The notes under the pieces: generated by a model
The model's database searches: none
What the model saw: only the letters and a program-made list of their open reading frames with translations
Told to the model about the DNA's origin: nothing
Shown here: positions 21,201 to 33,405 of the stretch, one piece after another
Numbering within the stretch: the first letter of the stretch is position 1
Layout: each line of letters opens with the position of its first letter
From: Jaltomata sinuosa
Taxonomy: Eukaryota > Streptophyta > Magnoliopsida > Solanales > Solanaceae
Assembly (NCBI GenBank): GCA_003996215.1
Contig: QJPP01005182.1
Span: 1 to 64,000 of the forward strand
Direction of reading: 5' to 3'
DNA: 64,000 bases
Position numbers and translations under genes: made by a program

Positions 21201-22484
21201 TCAGTCCTTTATATTTGTTCAAGTGAAAGCAGGGTAGCGGTCAGTCGGGTTCTCATATAAAAGATCGCATGCGTTAAAACCTACTTGTTTTTTTGTTTAC
21301 TCTGTGCAAATGAACGTGTAAAGATGGTGCATAAATTGGCCTGTTATTACATTGGTCTCACAAACTTTCTTTGTGAAAAAATTAAACCTAGATAATTATC
21401 TTGAAATATATGTTCTTTCTTTGATATGAGTAGTTGAGAATTATCTCAGTTATTGTACACTGATTCTTATTTTATTTTTGAAACATATCCTTGAGTCCAC
21501 TTGGACTCCCATTCCATCCGTGCATTCCTTTGTTGGGCAGAGACCCAACAACATTCGAGTCAGCCCTATCTCAAGTCCCAATGGACTGATAAGCAGATAC
21601 CAAGGAGCTAGTTACATGTTGAAGAAAATAAGCCAAACGGTCCAAAGCCCACAGCTTCAAGGGCGGGATAGCAGTAGACCAAAAATGGACTAAGTTGAGG
21701 AAAAAATGGATCTAAATCCATTAGTAACAGCGACAGCCCAAAATGGGCAAGGATTAAAATTTGGACTAAAGTCTGAAAAGAATAGCGGTGGGCCTAAAGA
21801 GGGCCCACAAATTAGATCTAGGACAGGTTTTTTTTGGACAAAAGTCCAAGAGTTTTAATTATTTCTTGTTCCTTTATTTATTTTTCTTAGATAGGATTAT
21901 TTGTATAATTGAACTACAACCCATTTTTGAGGTAGTTGGTTTATCCCCAAACGAGTAAAACCATTCTTCGATCGATTTTCTCTAAATCATTTTACTGTTT
22001 CTTCATGTAGAAACCTTTAAAGAAATATTGTGCTTAAATTTGTTAAAAAAACGAGCATGTTTTCCTTCTTCGTTTAGAAAACAAACTCTTTCGTGTGTTT
22101 TCATTTCTAAAAAAACAATTCTCTTCATTCAGTTATATTGTTACGCTTTTCTCAAGTTAAAAATGAACAAGATGTTTTAAATTAAGTTCTTTTCAAAAGT
22201 TAGTCAAAATAAGTTATTTTCAAACAAGTCCGGACAACCACAAGTTAGCGGATGTTTCGAGTACTTTAAAAACCTTCTCGAAGCATTAATTTGAACCCTT
22301 ACCCAAAATTTCTTTAATTTTTAAAGACTTTATCTATTTTAGGTTTTAAAGAATTTTTCAAGGTTTTCTTAATTTTCCTTTAATTAATTAAGTGGCGACT
22401 CATTCTTTTAAATTGAAAACGTTTGGAAACTTTAACTAGATTTAGAAATGGTTTTCAAACAAACAAGTCATTTCCCCTAAAACA
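18246..22484 (+). repeat. 3' LTR of the Tat element (complete, 4.24 kb)
   Basis: It runs from TGTTGATACCCAATATTTAC to TTTCCCCTAAAACA. It is colinear with the 5' LTR from 18970 onward and carries the extra first 720 bp. A TATA box lies at 19412-19419. The frames at 19275-19505, 20513-20761 and 21478-21693 also appear in part at the matching 5' LTR positions but carry no known domain. Confidence 0.88.
19412..19419 (+). promoter_or_regulatory. TATA box in the 3' LTR
   Basis: TATAAAAA, conserved with 7320-7327. In the 3' LTR it could only drive readout transcription into the right flank. Confidence 0.45.
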
Positions 22485-23118
22485 TCAGGTTCTGGTGGTA
22501 TCTCTATTACTCTTTTTACAGAAACTATTTATGATTCTACTCTCTGCCTTACATACAAGTACATTTTTGTTCATACTGGCGTCCCATTTCCTGGGGACTT
22601 TGCATTTTGTTTTGTGCGTGTAGGTCCAGGTAGGAATTCTTATCGACCCCTCCGCTAGGATTTGGGGTCCAGCTGTGAGTTGGTAAGCTCCACCTCTTCC
22701 TGGGGCTATCAGAGGGTGTTTACTTTTGTTGTATAGTTTTGGTATAGTTGGGGCTTGTCCCGACTGGTGCTTATAACACTCTTAGAGGCTATTATGGACA
22801 TGGTATTCTAGGTTTCTTTTTGCAGCTTCCGGTCTCCAGCCACATAGGTTTGGCATGTATTTATATGTATGTATATGTGTCTTCAGTTGCGGCCTCATCG
22901 GCCAACCAGTACTTTATAATTTTTTGCTTATCTACCTTTGTCTATATGACTTTTTGTCATTCAGGTTACAACCCTAACGGTCTAGGCTTGGAATTTCAGA
23001 TGTTATGCTGCCATACTTTTTGGGCCCACAGTTTACTCAGCTAGTATGTTTTAGTGGCTAACTCGATCGAATAAGGTATTGAGTGCCAGTCGCGCCTCCG
23101 CTAGTTTGGGGCGTGACA
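22485..23118 (+). mobile_element. 3' end of a chromovirus-type LTR (fragment)
   Basis: It ends GTTTGGGGCGTGACA, with the upstream GGTCCAGCTGTGAGTTGGTA and TGTCCCGACTGGTGCTTAT blocks. It resembles the right part of the solo LTR at 45957-51868, in the order TGTCCCAACTTGTGG, TAGAGGCTTGTAGACA, GTGCCAGTCGTGCC, GTGTGACA. Its left part is missing because the Tat element ends at 22484; the Tat element probably inserted into this LTR and the other half was lost. Confidence 0.7.
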
Positions 23119-24710
23119 ATTCATTCAAATCCATGGAAATAATTACTGGTAAAGAATCACTAGAACTAACAAAAGCATACCTCAAATGGACTAGAAGTGA
23201 TTTAAGCTCAAAGGTAGGCAGCTCTATAATAGATGACTTGGATGGTAGTGACTCTCTATTTTTCAAGTCAAGATTAAAATTCTTCAGAGTCTAGTTGTAG
23301 GAACCCAACCTCATTAAAGCATTGATAACTTCATCATAATTTTCAATATCCTCACCATTATAGTTTAAGAGCACAACACCCAAGGTTTCACCCACAAACT
23401 CTGTTTCAACACCCTGGTCGACGGTTTCCTCAATAGTATCAATTATGGAGATCACACTTATATCATTGTATTGATTCATTAACTTGCACACATTGAATGC
23501 CACAACCTCATCATTCAAATGGAATTTTAACTCTCTACTTTCTACATCTACCAAAGAACATCCCATAGCTAGGAATGGTCTTTCCAAAACTATAGGGACC
23601 TCACAATCTAATATCACAAAATCAATGAGAAAATAAAATGGTCAACCTTCATAAGAACATCATAGAGGATGCCCACGGGCAACTTAATTTTATGATCTGC
23701 CATTAATAATCTCATAGTAGTTGGCTTTGGAGAACAAATCCCAATTGCTTGAATATGGCACTAGGGAATCAAGCTGCTGCTAGCCCCCAAATCACAAAGT
23801 GCTTTAGCAAATTGGTACAATCCAATGGTGCAACATATAGTGAAATCCCCCAGATCTTTCTTCTTTGGGGATAAATTGATTTACATTATGATACTACAAT
23901 GATGAGACACCTCAATAATTCTGACATCCATACTTTGCTTCTTTGTGATGAGATCCTTCATAAACTTAGCATATCTGAGCATTTGAAGAAAAACATCAAC
24001 AAATGGAATATTAATAGATAATTGCTTGAACATTGCTAGGAACTTGTTGATTAGAGCATCTTCCTTGTTTTTCTTCAATCTTTGGGGTAAAGGAGGAGGA
24101 AATTTTGGGATAGGCAATGGATATTAACAAACTTCATCCTTTCTTTCTTTGTCAACATCAACCTTACCTATTGAAACATCATCCACATCAACCAATTTTT
24201 AAACACTTTTCCCTCCAACCTTGGATTTGTCAATATCACCATTCAAAGCATCATCAACCCTATCAGTTTCTCCACTCTTTTTCAGTTAGATTTGGTAACA
24301 TCACCTTTATCACTTGGAGAATCTTCAACTTCCTCCACTTAATCACCAAGAACCCTACCATTTCTAATAACAATAGCCATGCATTGAGCATTATCATTCT
24401 TTCAATTAGGAATGATGACACTAGGGAGAGTTCTCTTTAATCTTGGATTCCTAGCGGCAAATGTTTGACTCATTTGAGCCTACAAGGTGTTTGATAGAAG
24501 CCGAATGAGAGCTCACCATTTGATTTAAAGTTGACATTCTATTTCTCCTCTCTCTAATCTGAATATAGATAGACTCCACTCTGTTCAATACCTGTATAAG
24601 CATATCTTCAACTTTTGACATGTGGGGCCACTCACAAATGCTTGATTAGAACCTTGATCACCTTTTGGAGAAACATAGGCATTAGAGCATCTATTATTGT
24701 AACGATCTCT
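23119..24710 (-). pseudogene. Athila-like Ty3/gypsy gag-protease remnant
   Basis: On the minus strand the order is: late gag (24200-24700; AMAIVIRNGRVLGD is the Athila-type AIxTRSGxxL block), then LPIPKFPPPLPQRLKKNKED with LINKFLAMFKQLSINIPFVD (24117-23881). Protease and its C-flank follow at 23617-23291 (VPIVLERPFLAMGCSLVDVE, LKFHLNDEVVAFNVCKLM). Then come LDLKNRESLP and LPVIISMDLNE, the linker before RT. The frame is broken by many stops and shifts. RT is absent because the remnant is cut at 23118 by the LTR fragment. The family assignment rests on these conserved blocks. Confidence 0.8.
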
Positions 24711-25990
24711 ATCACAAAAGACAATCCATGCCCAAAATCACATTGAAATCTATCATATCAAGTATAATCAAATCTATCCAAGTATCATAACACAATAAGG
24801 TCATAACATAAGATTGACACACTTGATCCAACACTAAGGAATCACCTATCGAGGTAGCAACATAAATAGGCACAAAAAGGAAGTCATACATCATACCTAG
24901 ATAAAAAGTGAAATATACCAATACATAAGAGTAAGTAGATCCAGGATCAAATAATACTAAAGTAGGTTGATGTCATACAATGCATGTGATAACTGCATTA
25001 GATGATTCTACTTCTAATCTACCTAGGAATACATAGCAATGAGCAAGGTCATCTACTATCTATGTAACTCCTCTACGACCACCCTTCCCAATTGTTGGTG
25101 CACCTCTAACTGACTTAGAACCACCATGACCTCTAGCTAGTTATGATGTTGCTCTAGTGAGTGCATCTGAACTCTACTGGTGGACTCAACCTCTAAGCTT
25201 GGGGCAATCTCTCCTAATGTGCTCTATCTTACCATACTCATAGCACGAACTAGGAATACCTAACTACTAAAAAGGATCTGAACAACCTGAAACCCACCAT
25301 GGTATGAAGACATCTGAGAATAACCATGAGAAGTTTGACCTAAACTGTAGAAGTATTGTATGGAATAACCCCTATATTATGCATGGATGGAAGCTTGAAC
25401 TAGTCTACTGATTTAGGGGAAAAAGTCTCTTTTGAACAAGCCCCTAGCCCTAGATGAGATACTAATGAAATGACAAGAAGTTTGGGAACACTTGCTGCTT
25501 GAATCCCCAAATTTCTCATAGCATACAAACTCAAACTTCTTGCCTGTCTTGGCCACTCTCTGAAGGAAGCTCCAGACTGGGTTATATAAAAATCTACTAT
25601 GCAAATCTGAAAAGTCAAACCTCTCATAACTTAGTGAATCCTCTCGATATCATCTAGAAGAATCACTAAAGCATGTCGAGAAAAATCATGAAACCTAGTC
25701 TCACACTAAGTCACTAAAATGTCATCCTAAGTAAGATGCTCAAACTGGTTCCTTTGCTCTGCCCTTAAGCCATGAGGAATGAACCTCTCCAGAAAAGCTT
25801 GTGAGAACTACACCCATGTCATAAGAGAATACCCGACTAGTTTAATATACAAATAGGAACACTACCATTGCTTGGTTGTCCCACATATCTAAAATGTTGT
25901 GTAGTCCACTCCATGGGACTCTACCAAACCCACATTCTATAACCTCTCATGAAAACTTATAAGGAACTTATAAGCATCCTTACTTTGACC
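24711..25990 (-). pseudogene. Gag-protease remnant of a second Ty3/gypsy family (resembles element D)
   Basis: Minus-strand gag is recognisable at 25990-25640 (FSQAFLERFIPHGLRAEQRN, RFHDFSRHA). A zinc knuckle at 25248-25202 reads CYEYGKIEHIRRDC, in which the second Cys is Tyr. The protease C-terminus is at 24921-24712 (LIILDMIDFNVILGMDCLL, the ILG-D flap region). It is cut at 24710 by Athila sequence and at about 26000 by element C. The protease resembles that of D (58433-58858) more than that of A or B. All frames contain stops. Confidence 0.7.
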
Positions 25991-26049
25991 TCATTGAAAT
26001 TAAATTTCCATCCACTGGTAATGGAACTTCTAGTATTGTCAAATCGACA

Positions 26050-28130
26050 ATCATTAGAAGATTGGAAGGAAGAAGGCAAAACAAAGACAAATTCCATATT
26101 AATAGTCTCTCATTTACCCACTGGGATTTTTATATTCTGTGTTAGGCCACCAGGCCTCTAATGCTCTAGTTTTACTTATTTATAGTTAGGTCACTATGCC
26201 ACATAATCTTATATATTTCTCTTTATATTATCCCACTAATAGATCTCCATCAGAGCATGATACATTTTTGTAGAACACAAATGGATTGAATACCACGAAC
26301 AATGCACCTCAGCCATTATCTTCTCCTGCAATCCGTTCATATTAGGAATACACAACCTTCCTTGGAACCTTAGAGTGCCATCACCTGCAAGCTCAAATGT
26401 TGTGACTTTATGCTAGAAAATCCTTTTTTATACTCTTTTAATACAGGGTCATCATATTGTCTCTCTTTCACTATTGTCACTAATGATGGCTTTGCAATAC
26501 TTTGAACCAGTATGCCCCCATCTTCAGAGTCAATTAATTGGACACCTAAACTTGATTGCTTATGAACATCTCTGACTATATTCTGCTTTGATGCCATCAA
26601 GTATGCTAGACTTCCCATAGATTTGTGACTAAGAGTATTTGCTACAATATTTGTTTTACCCAGGTGTTAGAGAATATCAATATCATAATCTATACATAAT
26701 TCTATCCAACTTCTCTGCCTCAAATTTTACTCCCTTTGCTTATATATGTATTGAAGTCTCTTATGATTTGTAATATATCAACATGAACCCCATAAAAATA
26801 ATGTCTCCAGATCTTTGGTGTAAATACAACTACAGCTAATTCAAGATCATATGTTGGATAGTTTTACTCGTGTTTCTTTAATTGCCTCGAGGCATATGCT
26901 ATCGCCTTACCATTGTTGCGTTATACAAAACCTAGACCAATGCCCAAAGAATCACAATAAATAACATACCGCTTTGTATTATCTGGAAGTGTTAGTACTA
27001 GTGTTGTAGTTAACCTGTCTTTGAACTCTTAGAAGCTCAGTTCACACTTCTCTGACCACTGAAACTTAGTTATTTTTTATGTTAAATTAGTCAATGGTGC
27101 AACTATAGAAGAGAAGCTTTCAACAAACCTTATGCAATAGTTTGCTATCCCCAATAAACTACATACCTTTGTGGGAGCAGTGGGCCTATGCCAATTTTTC
27201 ACAGCCTCAATCTTTTGAAAGTCCACTTTGAAGCCCTCACTAGAGACCACATGTCCAAGAAAAGCTATAGAGTCCAACCAGAACTCAAATTTAGAAAATT
27301 TAGCATATATCTGAAGATCTTTAAATGCTTGAAATACTGCTCTGAAGTGATCAGTGTGGTATGCCTCGCCACGTGAATACATAAAAATATCATTATGAAT
27401 ACAATCACAAATAGATCTAGGAAGGGCTTTAAGACTCTATTCATCAAGTCCATAAAAGTTGCAGGGGCATTAGTTAACCCAAAAGACATAACAAGAAATT
27501 CAAAGTTCTTGTATGGAGTTTTGAAAATTGTCTTTAAAATATCAACTTCTTGAATCTTTGACTAGTGATATCCGTACCTTAAATCAATTTTCGAATAGGA
27601 CTTAGCACCCTAAAAATAATAAAATAAATCATCTATTCTGGGAAGTGGATACTTATTATTTATAGTAACTTTGTTTAGCTGTCGATAATCTATACACATG
27701 CGCAATGAACCATCTTTATTTTGTACAAATAGCACAGGTGCACCCCAGGGTGATAAACTGGGTTGGATGAATCCTTTATCAAGGAGATATTTTAGTTGTT
27801 ATTTCATCTCTTTAAACACTGTTAGGGCCATTATATAGGGAATAATTGATATAGGTTGGGTATCGGATCCACATTGATACAAAAAATGATCTCTCTTTCT
27901 AGAGGAAGTCCTTGAAGCTCCTCAGGATACATCTCTGGATATTCATTCATAGGTGGCACAAATTGAATACTTAGTGTCTCTTTCTCAACATCTAGATCCC
28001 TTACTTTGACTAGGTAATATAAACACCCATTGGAAATCAGCTTCTTGGCCTTAATATAGGAAATAAACCTACTTGTAGGCATCATGACACTATGCAACTA
28101 CTATAGACCCATCGAACTATAATTGACTCT
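26050..28130 (-). pseudogene. Element C pol remnant: RT, RNase H and start of integrase
   Basis: On the minus strand the order is: the RT lead-in (28097-27831, MYPEELQGLPLEREI), RT fingers/palm with MSFGLTNAPATFMDLMNRVL (27489 on), RT thumb (27382-27077, FLGHVVSSEGFKVD), RNase H (about 27060-26640, with a readable but broken YPTYDLELAVVVF), the linker with LIDSEDGGILVQ (26618-26370), and the integrase zinc-binding part (about 26340-26090, YSIHL then a broken HHCC). A one-base loss falls exactly in the RT catalytic FIDD box near 27400, splitting RT into two frames. The integrase core is missing because the element is cut at about 26050. Confidence 0.82.
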
Positions 28131-28500
28131 CCAATTGGAGTCAATATTGAAAATGGCTCACGTAATATTTTTTGTCCTACTTAAAACTTTTTAGAAATGA
28201 ATGGAGTAACATATGACAGAGTAGATCATGAATCTATCAATGCATAAATATCATGTGAGAAGACAGATAAGATACATGTGACCATATTTGGTGACATCTT
28301 TTAATCCTGTTGGCCTACTAATGCATACATAAGATTTGAACACCCTCCTGAACTAGAAGCTCTTCCTTTACCCCTACCTTGGTCTGTTGGTTCTTGAGGA
28401 CTACAATATGAAGAATGTGCGGCTGATGATGATTCTATTGTGGACCTTATGGAATGTTCTCTACTCTCTCGCTTAGAATCTCTCTTTCTGAACTCTAGAT
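28131..28500 (-). pseudogene. Element C protease remnant
   Basis: The conceptual minus-strand reading holds a decayed chromovirus protease, with STLSYVTPFIS and TPIGESIIVRWVY recognisable across stops and frame changes. The active-site triad is lost (LIDS followed by a stop). Confidence 0.5.
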
Positions 28501-29675
28501 AATTTCATATCATATGATGATGGACTCCACACCAATAACAAGCATCATAGGCTAGGCGGCACTCACCAGGGTGTAATCTACCATACTAAATACCATGAGG
28601 CCTAGGTGGTAACCCATGACCCATGCCTCTCTAGAATTGTAGGCTGAGTGTCCTAGATTGTTGGCTCTGCTAAGGATTCGACCTCTGAAACTGGGAAGGA
28701 GTGCAGGTGGAAAAAAGGGTTGATGGTAGTTGTGGACTTTATTGACCTTTGCTATAAGATTTTCCATCGTTTCCCTGATAAATGCAAGATGTTTGGGCCC
28801 TCTTAATCTGATACCACTCATAATATTCTCTAGTTCTCTGTTGAAGCTCTTTTCTTTAGTGTGCAAATGTTATTATCTGAGCAATGCTTATTTCTTTATC
28901 CAATGTCTTAATAGAACAAGGTTGTATGAAGTTGTATTTTAGACTCTTCATAAATGTATATACCTTGGTATGTGTAGTACTAACCATCTCCAGTGTAAAC
29001 TTAGCTAGATGAGTGAATATGATGTTGTACTGTTTTACACTTATTTTATTCTTCTTAAGTGCCAAAAATTTATCAGTCTTTGCATTTCAAATCTCCTGGG
29101 GAAAGAAATTATCTAAAAATGCCTCTATAAGTCCTTCACAACCAGTGGAGGTGCAGATGCTCCTCTAGAGTCTTTCCATATGTTATATCAGGTTGTAGCT
29201 ACATCCTTCAACTGATACACTACTAACTTAACTACCTCTATCACTAAACCATGCATGACTCAAAGTATTTTCTGGATCTCATTAATAAAGCTTTGTGGAT
29301 CCTCAATGGATTTAGGCCTCGTGAACTAGAGGGTCCATCTGTAAGAACTCTCAAACATGGGAACTAAATGCCTCTCCCTGTGAAGTTGTACTGGGTGGTG
29401 CTACATGTAGCTGGGATTGAGCAGCTACAATTTGGGGGAGCAGATAAATGCCTCCCCTAACATCCTAGTCTGAGTGGTCAGACGGAGGGACTGGAGACAT
29501 CAGATCACTCATAGGCCCTTTTTCTTGTTATGACTTAGGGTCTTAGATAGTATGTCTTATTGTGCGACCTTGGCACTTTGTCTGATCCTCAGTAGCCTGT
29601 GGCTATATACTAGGCCCTTCCTTTCTTGCTAATGGTGAATCGTGGAATATTCTGGGTCTATTTCTTTGCAGGCAT
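28501..29675 (-). pseudogene. Element C gag remnant
   Basis: The start codon at 29675 gives MPAKK, matching the MPPK/MPPR starts of chromovirus gags. Downstream blocks are FINEIQKILRVMHG and VVKLVVYQLKDVATTWY (about 29320-29170) and KISVKQYNIIFTHLAKF (29065 on). A zinc knuckle (about 28560-28510) reads CYWCGVHHHM and then decays. Several stops break the frame. Gag would form particles and package RNA in an intact element. Confidence 0.75.
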
Positions 29676-29875
29676 CTTTGTGTATAAAGTGTAAAGTACG
29701 AGTCAAAATAAATTTCCTATAACTTTTCTCTATCTCACAATCTAGAACATAAAAGAATGTCATACTTCCTAAATGTCAAAGCATCATCCTACATATAAAT
29801 GTGGTGCACAACATATTCATATATAAGCCTCTACTAGACATGACTTCATAGATAATTCCTTGGGACACTTTAACC

Positions 29876-29890
29876 TAGGCTTTGATACAA
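29876..29890 (-). other. Element C primer binding site
   Basis: The minus strand reads TTGTATCAAAGCCTA four bases after the LTR end. It is a decayed form of TTGGTATCAGAGC, the initiator Met-tRNA site of chromoviruses. Confidence 0.75.
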
Positions 29891-29894
29891 AGTT

Positions 29895-31135
29895 TGTCAC
29901 GCCCCAAAATTGGATAGGGCAAACAAGTACCATATGAACATATATGCTATGCAGATAATCTATGACAGATGCTCTATCAAAGATCTACATACTAATGACA
30001 ACTGATAAGGATAATACATGCATATACCATGGCCTATGACTAACTAATAGAAAATGATCAAACTATTGTATCCACGAAGACTCTAAAAAAGTAAGAAACT
30101 ATATAACTATTGACTGGTTAGGACAGGGACCTGCCATACCAATACTACACAAATATGTACAACAAAAGAGAGTACTATCTCAAACCTGGCTCCAGTAGAA
30201 ATGGAGCTCACCGACTACTCGGCTGATATACAATAGTGCCCACTGAGGAGGTCTACAACTCTATGTACCTTGTCCTACATTTAAAAGAATTCAACACCCC
30301 ATGTCATAGAGGTATCAATACATATAAAACATGTACTGGTATGTTAGCCTGAAAAAATAATAAGTATAGATAAGATAGCACAATGAAAGAATTAATATTG
30401 TGCTCAACTGAGATATACATGTGCTAGGCAGTAACCTATGAAACTATAAATCATATGGAATCACTTTGAAATTATTATACAAGTATATTCTTGGTTCTTT
30501 GTTACTATAGGATCAGATGGTATAATTATATATGGAACAATATAACTTGTATACTTTCAAATGGATAAATAGTAACCTCGGATTAAAATAAGCCTCGAGG
30601 GCATTATATCATATGAATGGCATATAAACTCTGCTATCTCTAAATTTTATATGTGAATGATAAGCCTTGTTATGATCTATGAAGGTACACCATAATGACA
30701 TAGATTTGATGGTTAGCCTGCAGATAAGTATGGCATAAAAGGATCAACTCTGAGGGTATATAGCCATAATAGGCTTGTACGCCTATAGGCTTAAATATGA
30801 GGGCCTATGGTCTCACCATATGCACAAGGTAGTGTCGCATCATGAGTCAAGTGAATATATACCTCTGAGCTTCCCCCTTCATCACTTAATTTATATTTTA
30901 ACAAATGATTCTATGAATGCCTCTGAATAATATTCAATTAATTATACTATGAAATCAAATGTACAAATAGTAAGTTTTGAATGACAATTTATGAACTTTG
31001 GGTCACCAATGATAATCTCTAATTAAATAAATCAACTAGTAAACTTTGATCTGTTGCAAATGAATGATGTAGACATGTAATTAATATACAGATTAGGAAT
31101 ATGCACTAATAAATGAATTGTCTCTAGAAACATAT
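29895..31135 (-). mobile_element. Element C 5' LTR, PBS-proximal part
   Basis: Read on the minus strand it ends ATTTTGGGGCGTGACA, next to the PBS. About 1.24 kb is present, and at 31135 it is interrupted by the 5' LTR of element A. The missing beginning may be the minus-strand LTR pieces at 45541-45951 and 51874-52184, but I cannot show that they join. Confidence 0.7.
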
Positions 31136-31179
31136 TGTAACACCCCAGAATTAGAACCAGCTTAGAAACTTAGAATTTC

Positions 31180-31540
31180 TAAAATTTCTAATAATCACGG
31201 ACCAAGTCCATGGGCTGTATATTAGACCATAAGATGTAGACTGGCCTTCATGGAACCAGTCATGTAGACCCCTCATCTGGGTCTGAAACCATGACAAGGT
31301 TTCACAGGTCATGGATCAGACCACGGTCCGTGATTTACCCTCGTGGAAATTAGACCTGAGGGTCATCAATTCCTTTAGTAACCACGAAAGGGTTATACAA
31401 GTCGTGGAAGGTTCCACGGGCCGTGAACCCCATTTGTAAAAATTAGACCTGCATGGGTGCAAAGTGGCTAGGAACCACAACCCTCAACCATGAGCCATAG
31501 TTCAGTCCACAGGCCGTGGTTGGTGTCTGTGGATGTCTCA
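31180..31540. repeat. Palindrome-rich block in the element A LTR
   Basis: Repeated CACGGACC, CCATGGGC, GGTCCGTG, CCACGGGCCGTG and ACAGGCCGTGG words give many nested inverted repeats. Similar blocks with different words occur in the LTRs of B, D and the minus-strand LTR. Confidence 0.7.
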
Positions 31541-32192
31541 ACCGAGTTTCTTCAGTAGATTTTCAAGCTTATTTCTCAGGGGTAATTTTGTAATTCCACA
31601 CTCATTTAACTCCTAAGTTAAGTTGTTTTAGGCCAAATTAAAGGGATTTTAGTCCCACTTAACTAAATTTCCATTCATTCTCTTAAATCAAGTTTCAAAA
31701 GAAAGAAAGGGGATTTTTTCTCTCAAGCTCTAAGACCTAGGGTTTCATCTCCAAGTTTCCATCTCAAGATTCTTGCTAAGAAAAGCTTTGGGGTCAAGTA
31801 TGTGGATATTCAATAAGGGTCTCCTTTTACCCTTATACCCAAAACCTATGATTTTATCTTGATTTTATGAAATTGAATAATTAGAGTTCTTACCCAATTA
31901 TGATTTTTTATGGAACTGATTTATTCACATTGTAATATGCTTTATAATCCTTTATCCATGATTTTATATGTGAATCTTCAAGTATTTCAAAAGCCCATGA
32001 ATTGATAATAATTTCTAGCATGATTTCACCCGATTGCATATTTTCAAGGTAAATTGGTATGTTTAGATAACAAAACCTCAAGTATTTATGAAATCTGCAT
32101 GCCTAGTTCTTGAAGCTATGAATTTTAGAAAAAAATATGTTTTGAACTACGGTTATACTATGTTTTTAAGACTTATGAATTTATGAATAGCG

Positions 32193-32306
32193 TGACATCT
32201 AGATATGTCCATATGCTTTACTAATGGTTTTGACATCTAGATATGTCTACATAAGTTATGAATAGTTTTGGCATCTAGATATGTCACATGTTATATATGA
32301 ACTATA
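32193..32306. repeat. 38-bp repeat, three copies (element A LTR)
   Basis: TGACATCTAGATATGTC or TGGCATCTAGATATGTC begins at 32193, 32231 and 32269, an exact 38-bp period. The same three copies with the same period are in the middle LTR at 38695, 38733 and 38771. Confidence 0.9.
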
Positions 32307-33196
32307 TGTATGTTTTAGGAGTAGTATTTAGCATCAAGTTGTATTGGGTTTAGCATACCCGTAAGTCCCAAAACTTCATTGCCACCGTAGGTTGCCCTCT
32401 GTGGCTAACTTTAGGATCCTTATGTATATGGTTCTAACCTTGACCAGTTAGGACAATATTTTTCAGTGTGGCTACAGTACACTGGACTCCATGTAGCTCA
32501 CATGATCTATATCGGTTTTGAGAATCTCCCACATAAATAGTTTAAAGTATATGAATGTATTTGACTCTTTGCTTTCAGATTTCAGACTTACTACTTATGT
32601 CTAATGATTATAAATATATTTTTAGCCTATGATATTGCATTGAGTTATTACATTACAGATTTTACTACTATTACTTGATTTCAACTTTAAGTATGTTTGA
32701 AGCATGATTTATCAAGGATTATCCATATCTCACATACTTAGTACATTCCATAGTATTGACCATATACCTCTTGTGCTACATTATTTCATGATGTAGATTT
32801 AGGTACTCGCTCCTAGACTCATGGCTAGTTACCAGTAGGATTTCCAGTCATAGTGGTGAGTCCTTTTCATTCAAGGGCTAGTTATGATTCTTAGTTAGCT
32901 TTGATGTCTTTTATTCAATACCAAGAGTTAGCTAGGTCTTGTTGCAACAACTCATTCTATCATGTTTAGAGGCTTTTCAGACATAGCTAGACAGTCAGTA
33001 TTTGATGTTTCAGATCTTAATATTCTTAGACCATGATCTTTTCAATGATTTAGTTTGCTTATTACTTTAGCTTATCCTTGTGCTATGAATATCTTTGTTA
33101 TGTTTAAGTCATGCTAAGGCCAAGGGTTAACATGGGACCACTTGTGGTCTTAGGTCCAGTTTTACATTAAGGGGGTAGCCTCGGGGCGTGACAAAC

Positions 33197-33212
33197 TTAA
33201 TATCAGAGCATC
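33197..33212 (+). other. Element A primer binding site
   Basis: TTAATATCAGAGCATC follows the LTR end and the spacer AAC. It is a two-base variant of TTGGTATCAGAGC, the initiator Met-tRNA site. Confidence 0.8.
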
Positions 33213-33264
33213 AGGTTCAAGATTCCTAGGATGTTTGAAAGTCACATTAAGTAGAGTCTCTTTC

Positions 33265-33312
33265 ATGGGTGTGAAGCACGCCACACTTATGAGAGAGAGG
33301 GTACGAGGCATT
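33265..33312 (+). promoter_or_regulatory. Conserved leader hairpin-like motif (element A)
   Basis: ATGGGTGTGAAGCACGCCAC followed by ACTTAT, then GAGAGAGGGTACGAGGCATTTT. GTGTG and CACAC can pair around an 8-nt loop. It is repeated in B (39595) and in the Tat 3' region (17739). Its position between PBS and gag would suit a packaging or dimerisation signal. Confidence 0.5.
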
Positions 33313-33405
33313 TTAGTAAAAGTTCACTTCTTTCATATTCAATATTGTGCAATAGAGTTTAACTTATTTTCTCCTCTCTAATTCATTCTTTATGTGTTTC
33401 AGATC

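Larger units (their letters stand above)
6885..22484 (+). mobile_element. Tat/Ogre-lineage Ty3/gypsy element lacking RT and integrase (non-autonomous)
   Basis: The components in order are: a 5'-truncated LTR (6885-10440), PBS (10445), leader, broken gag (11889-12974), a pre-RT linker (13359-13600), a non-coding 3' region with tandem arrays (15080-17520), PPT (18231) and the full 3' LTR (18246-22484). No RT, RNase H or integrase motif is visible on either strand between 13600 and 18230, so pol appears deleted just after the linker that normally precedes RT. In two short stretches compared by eye (near 7460/19550 and 9710/21780) the two LTRs differ at roughly 6-9% of positions, which indicates an old insertion. 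The 3' LTR ends inside another LTR (22485 on). Confidence 0.85.
31136..33193 (+). repeat. Element A 5' LTR (2.06 kb)
   Basis: It runs from TGTAACACCCCAGAATTAG to GGGGCGTGACA and is followed by the PBS. A CCACGG/CCGTGG palindrome-rich block occupies about 31180-31540, and a three-copy 38-bp repeat lies at 32193. The middle LTR (38082-39522) matches it from about 31577. Confidence 0.88.
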
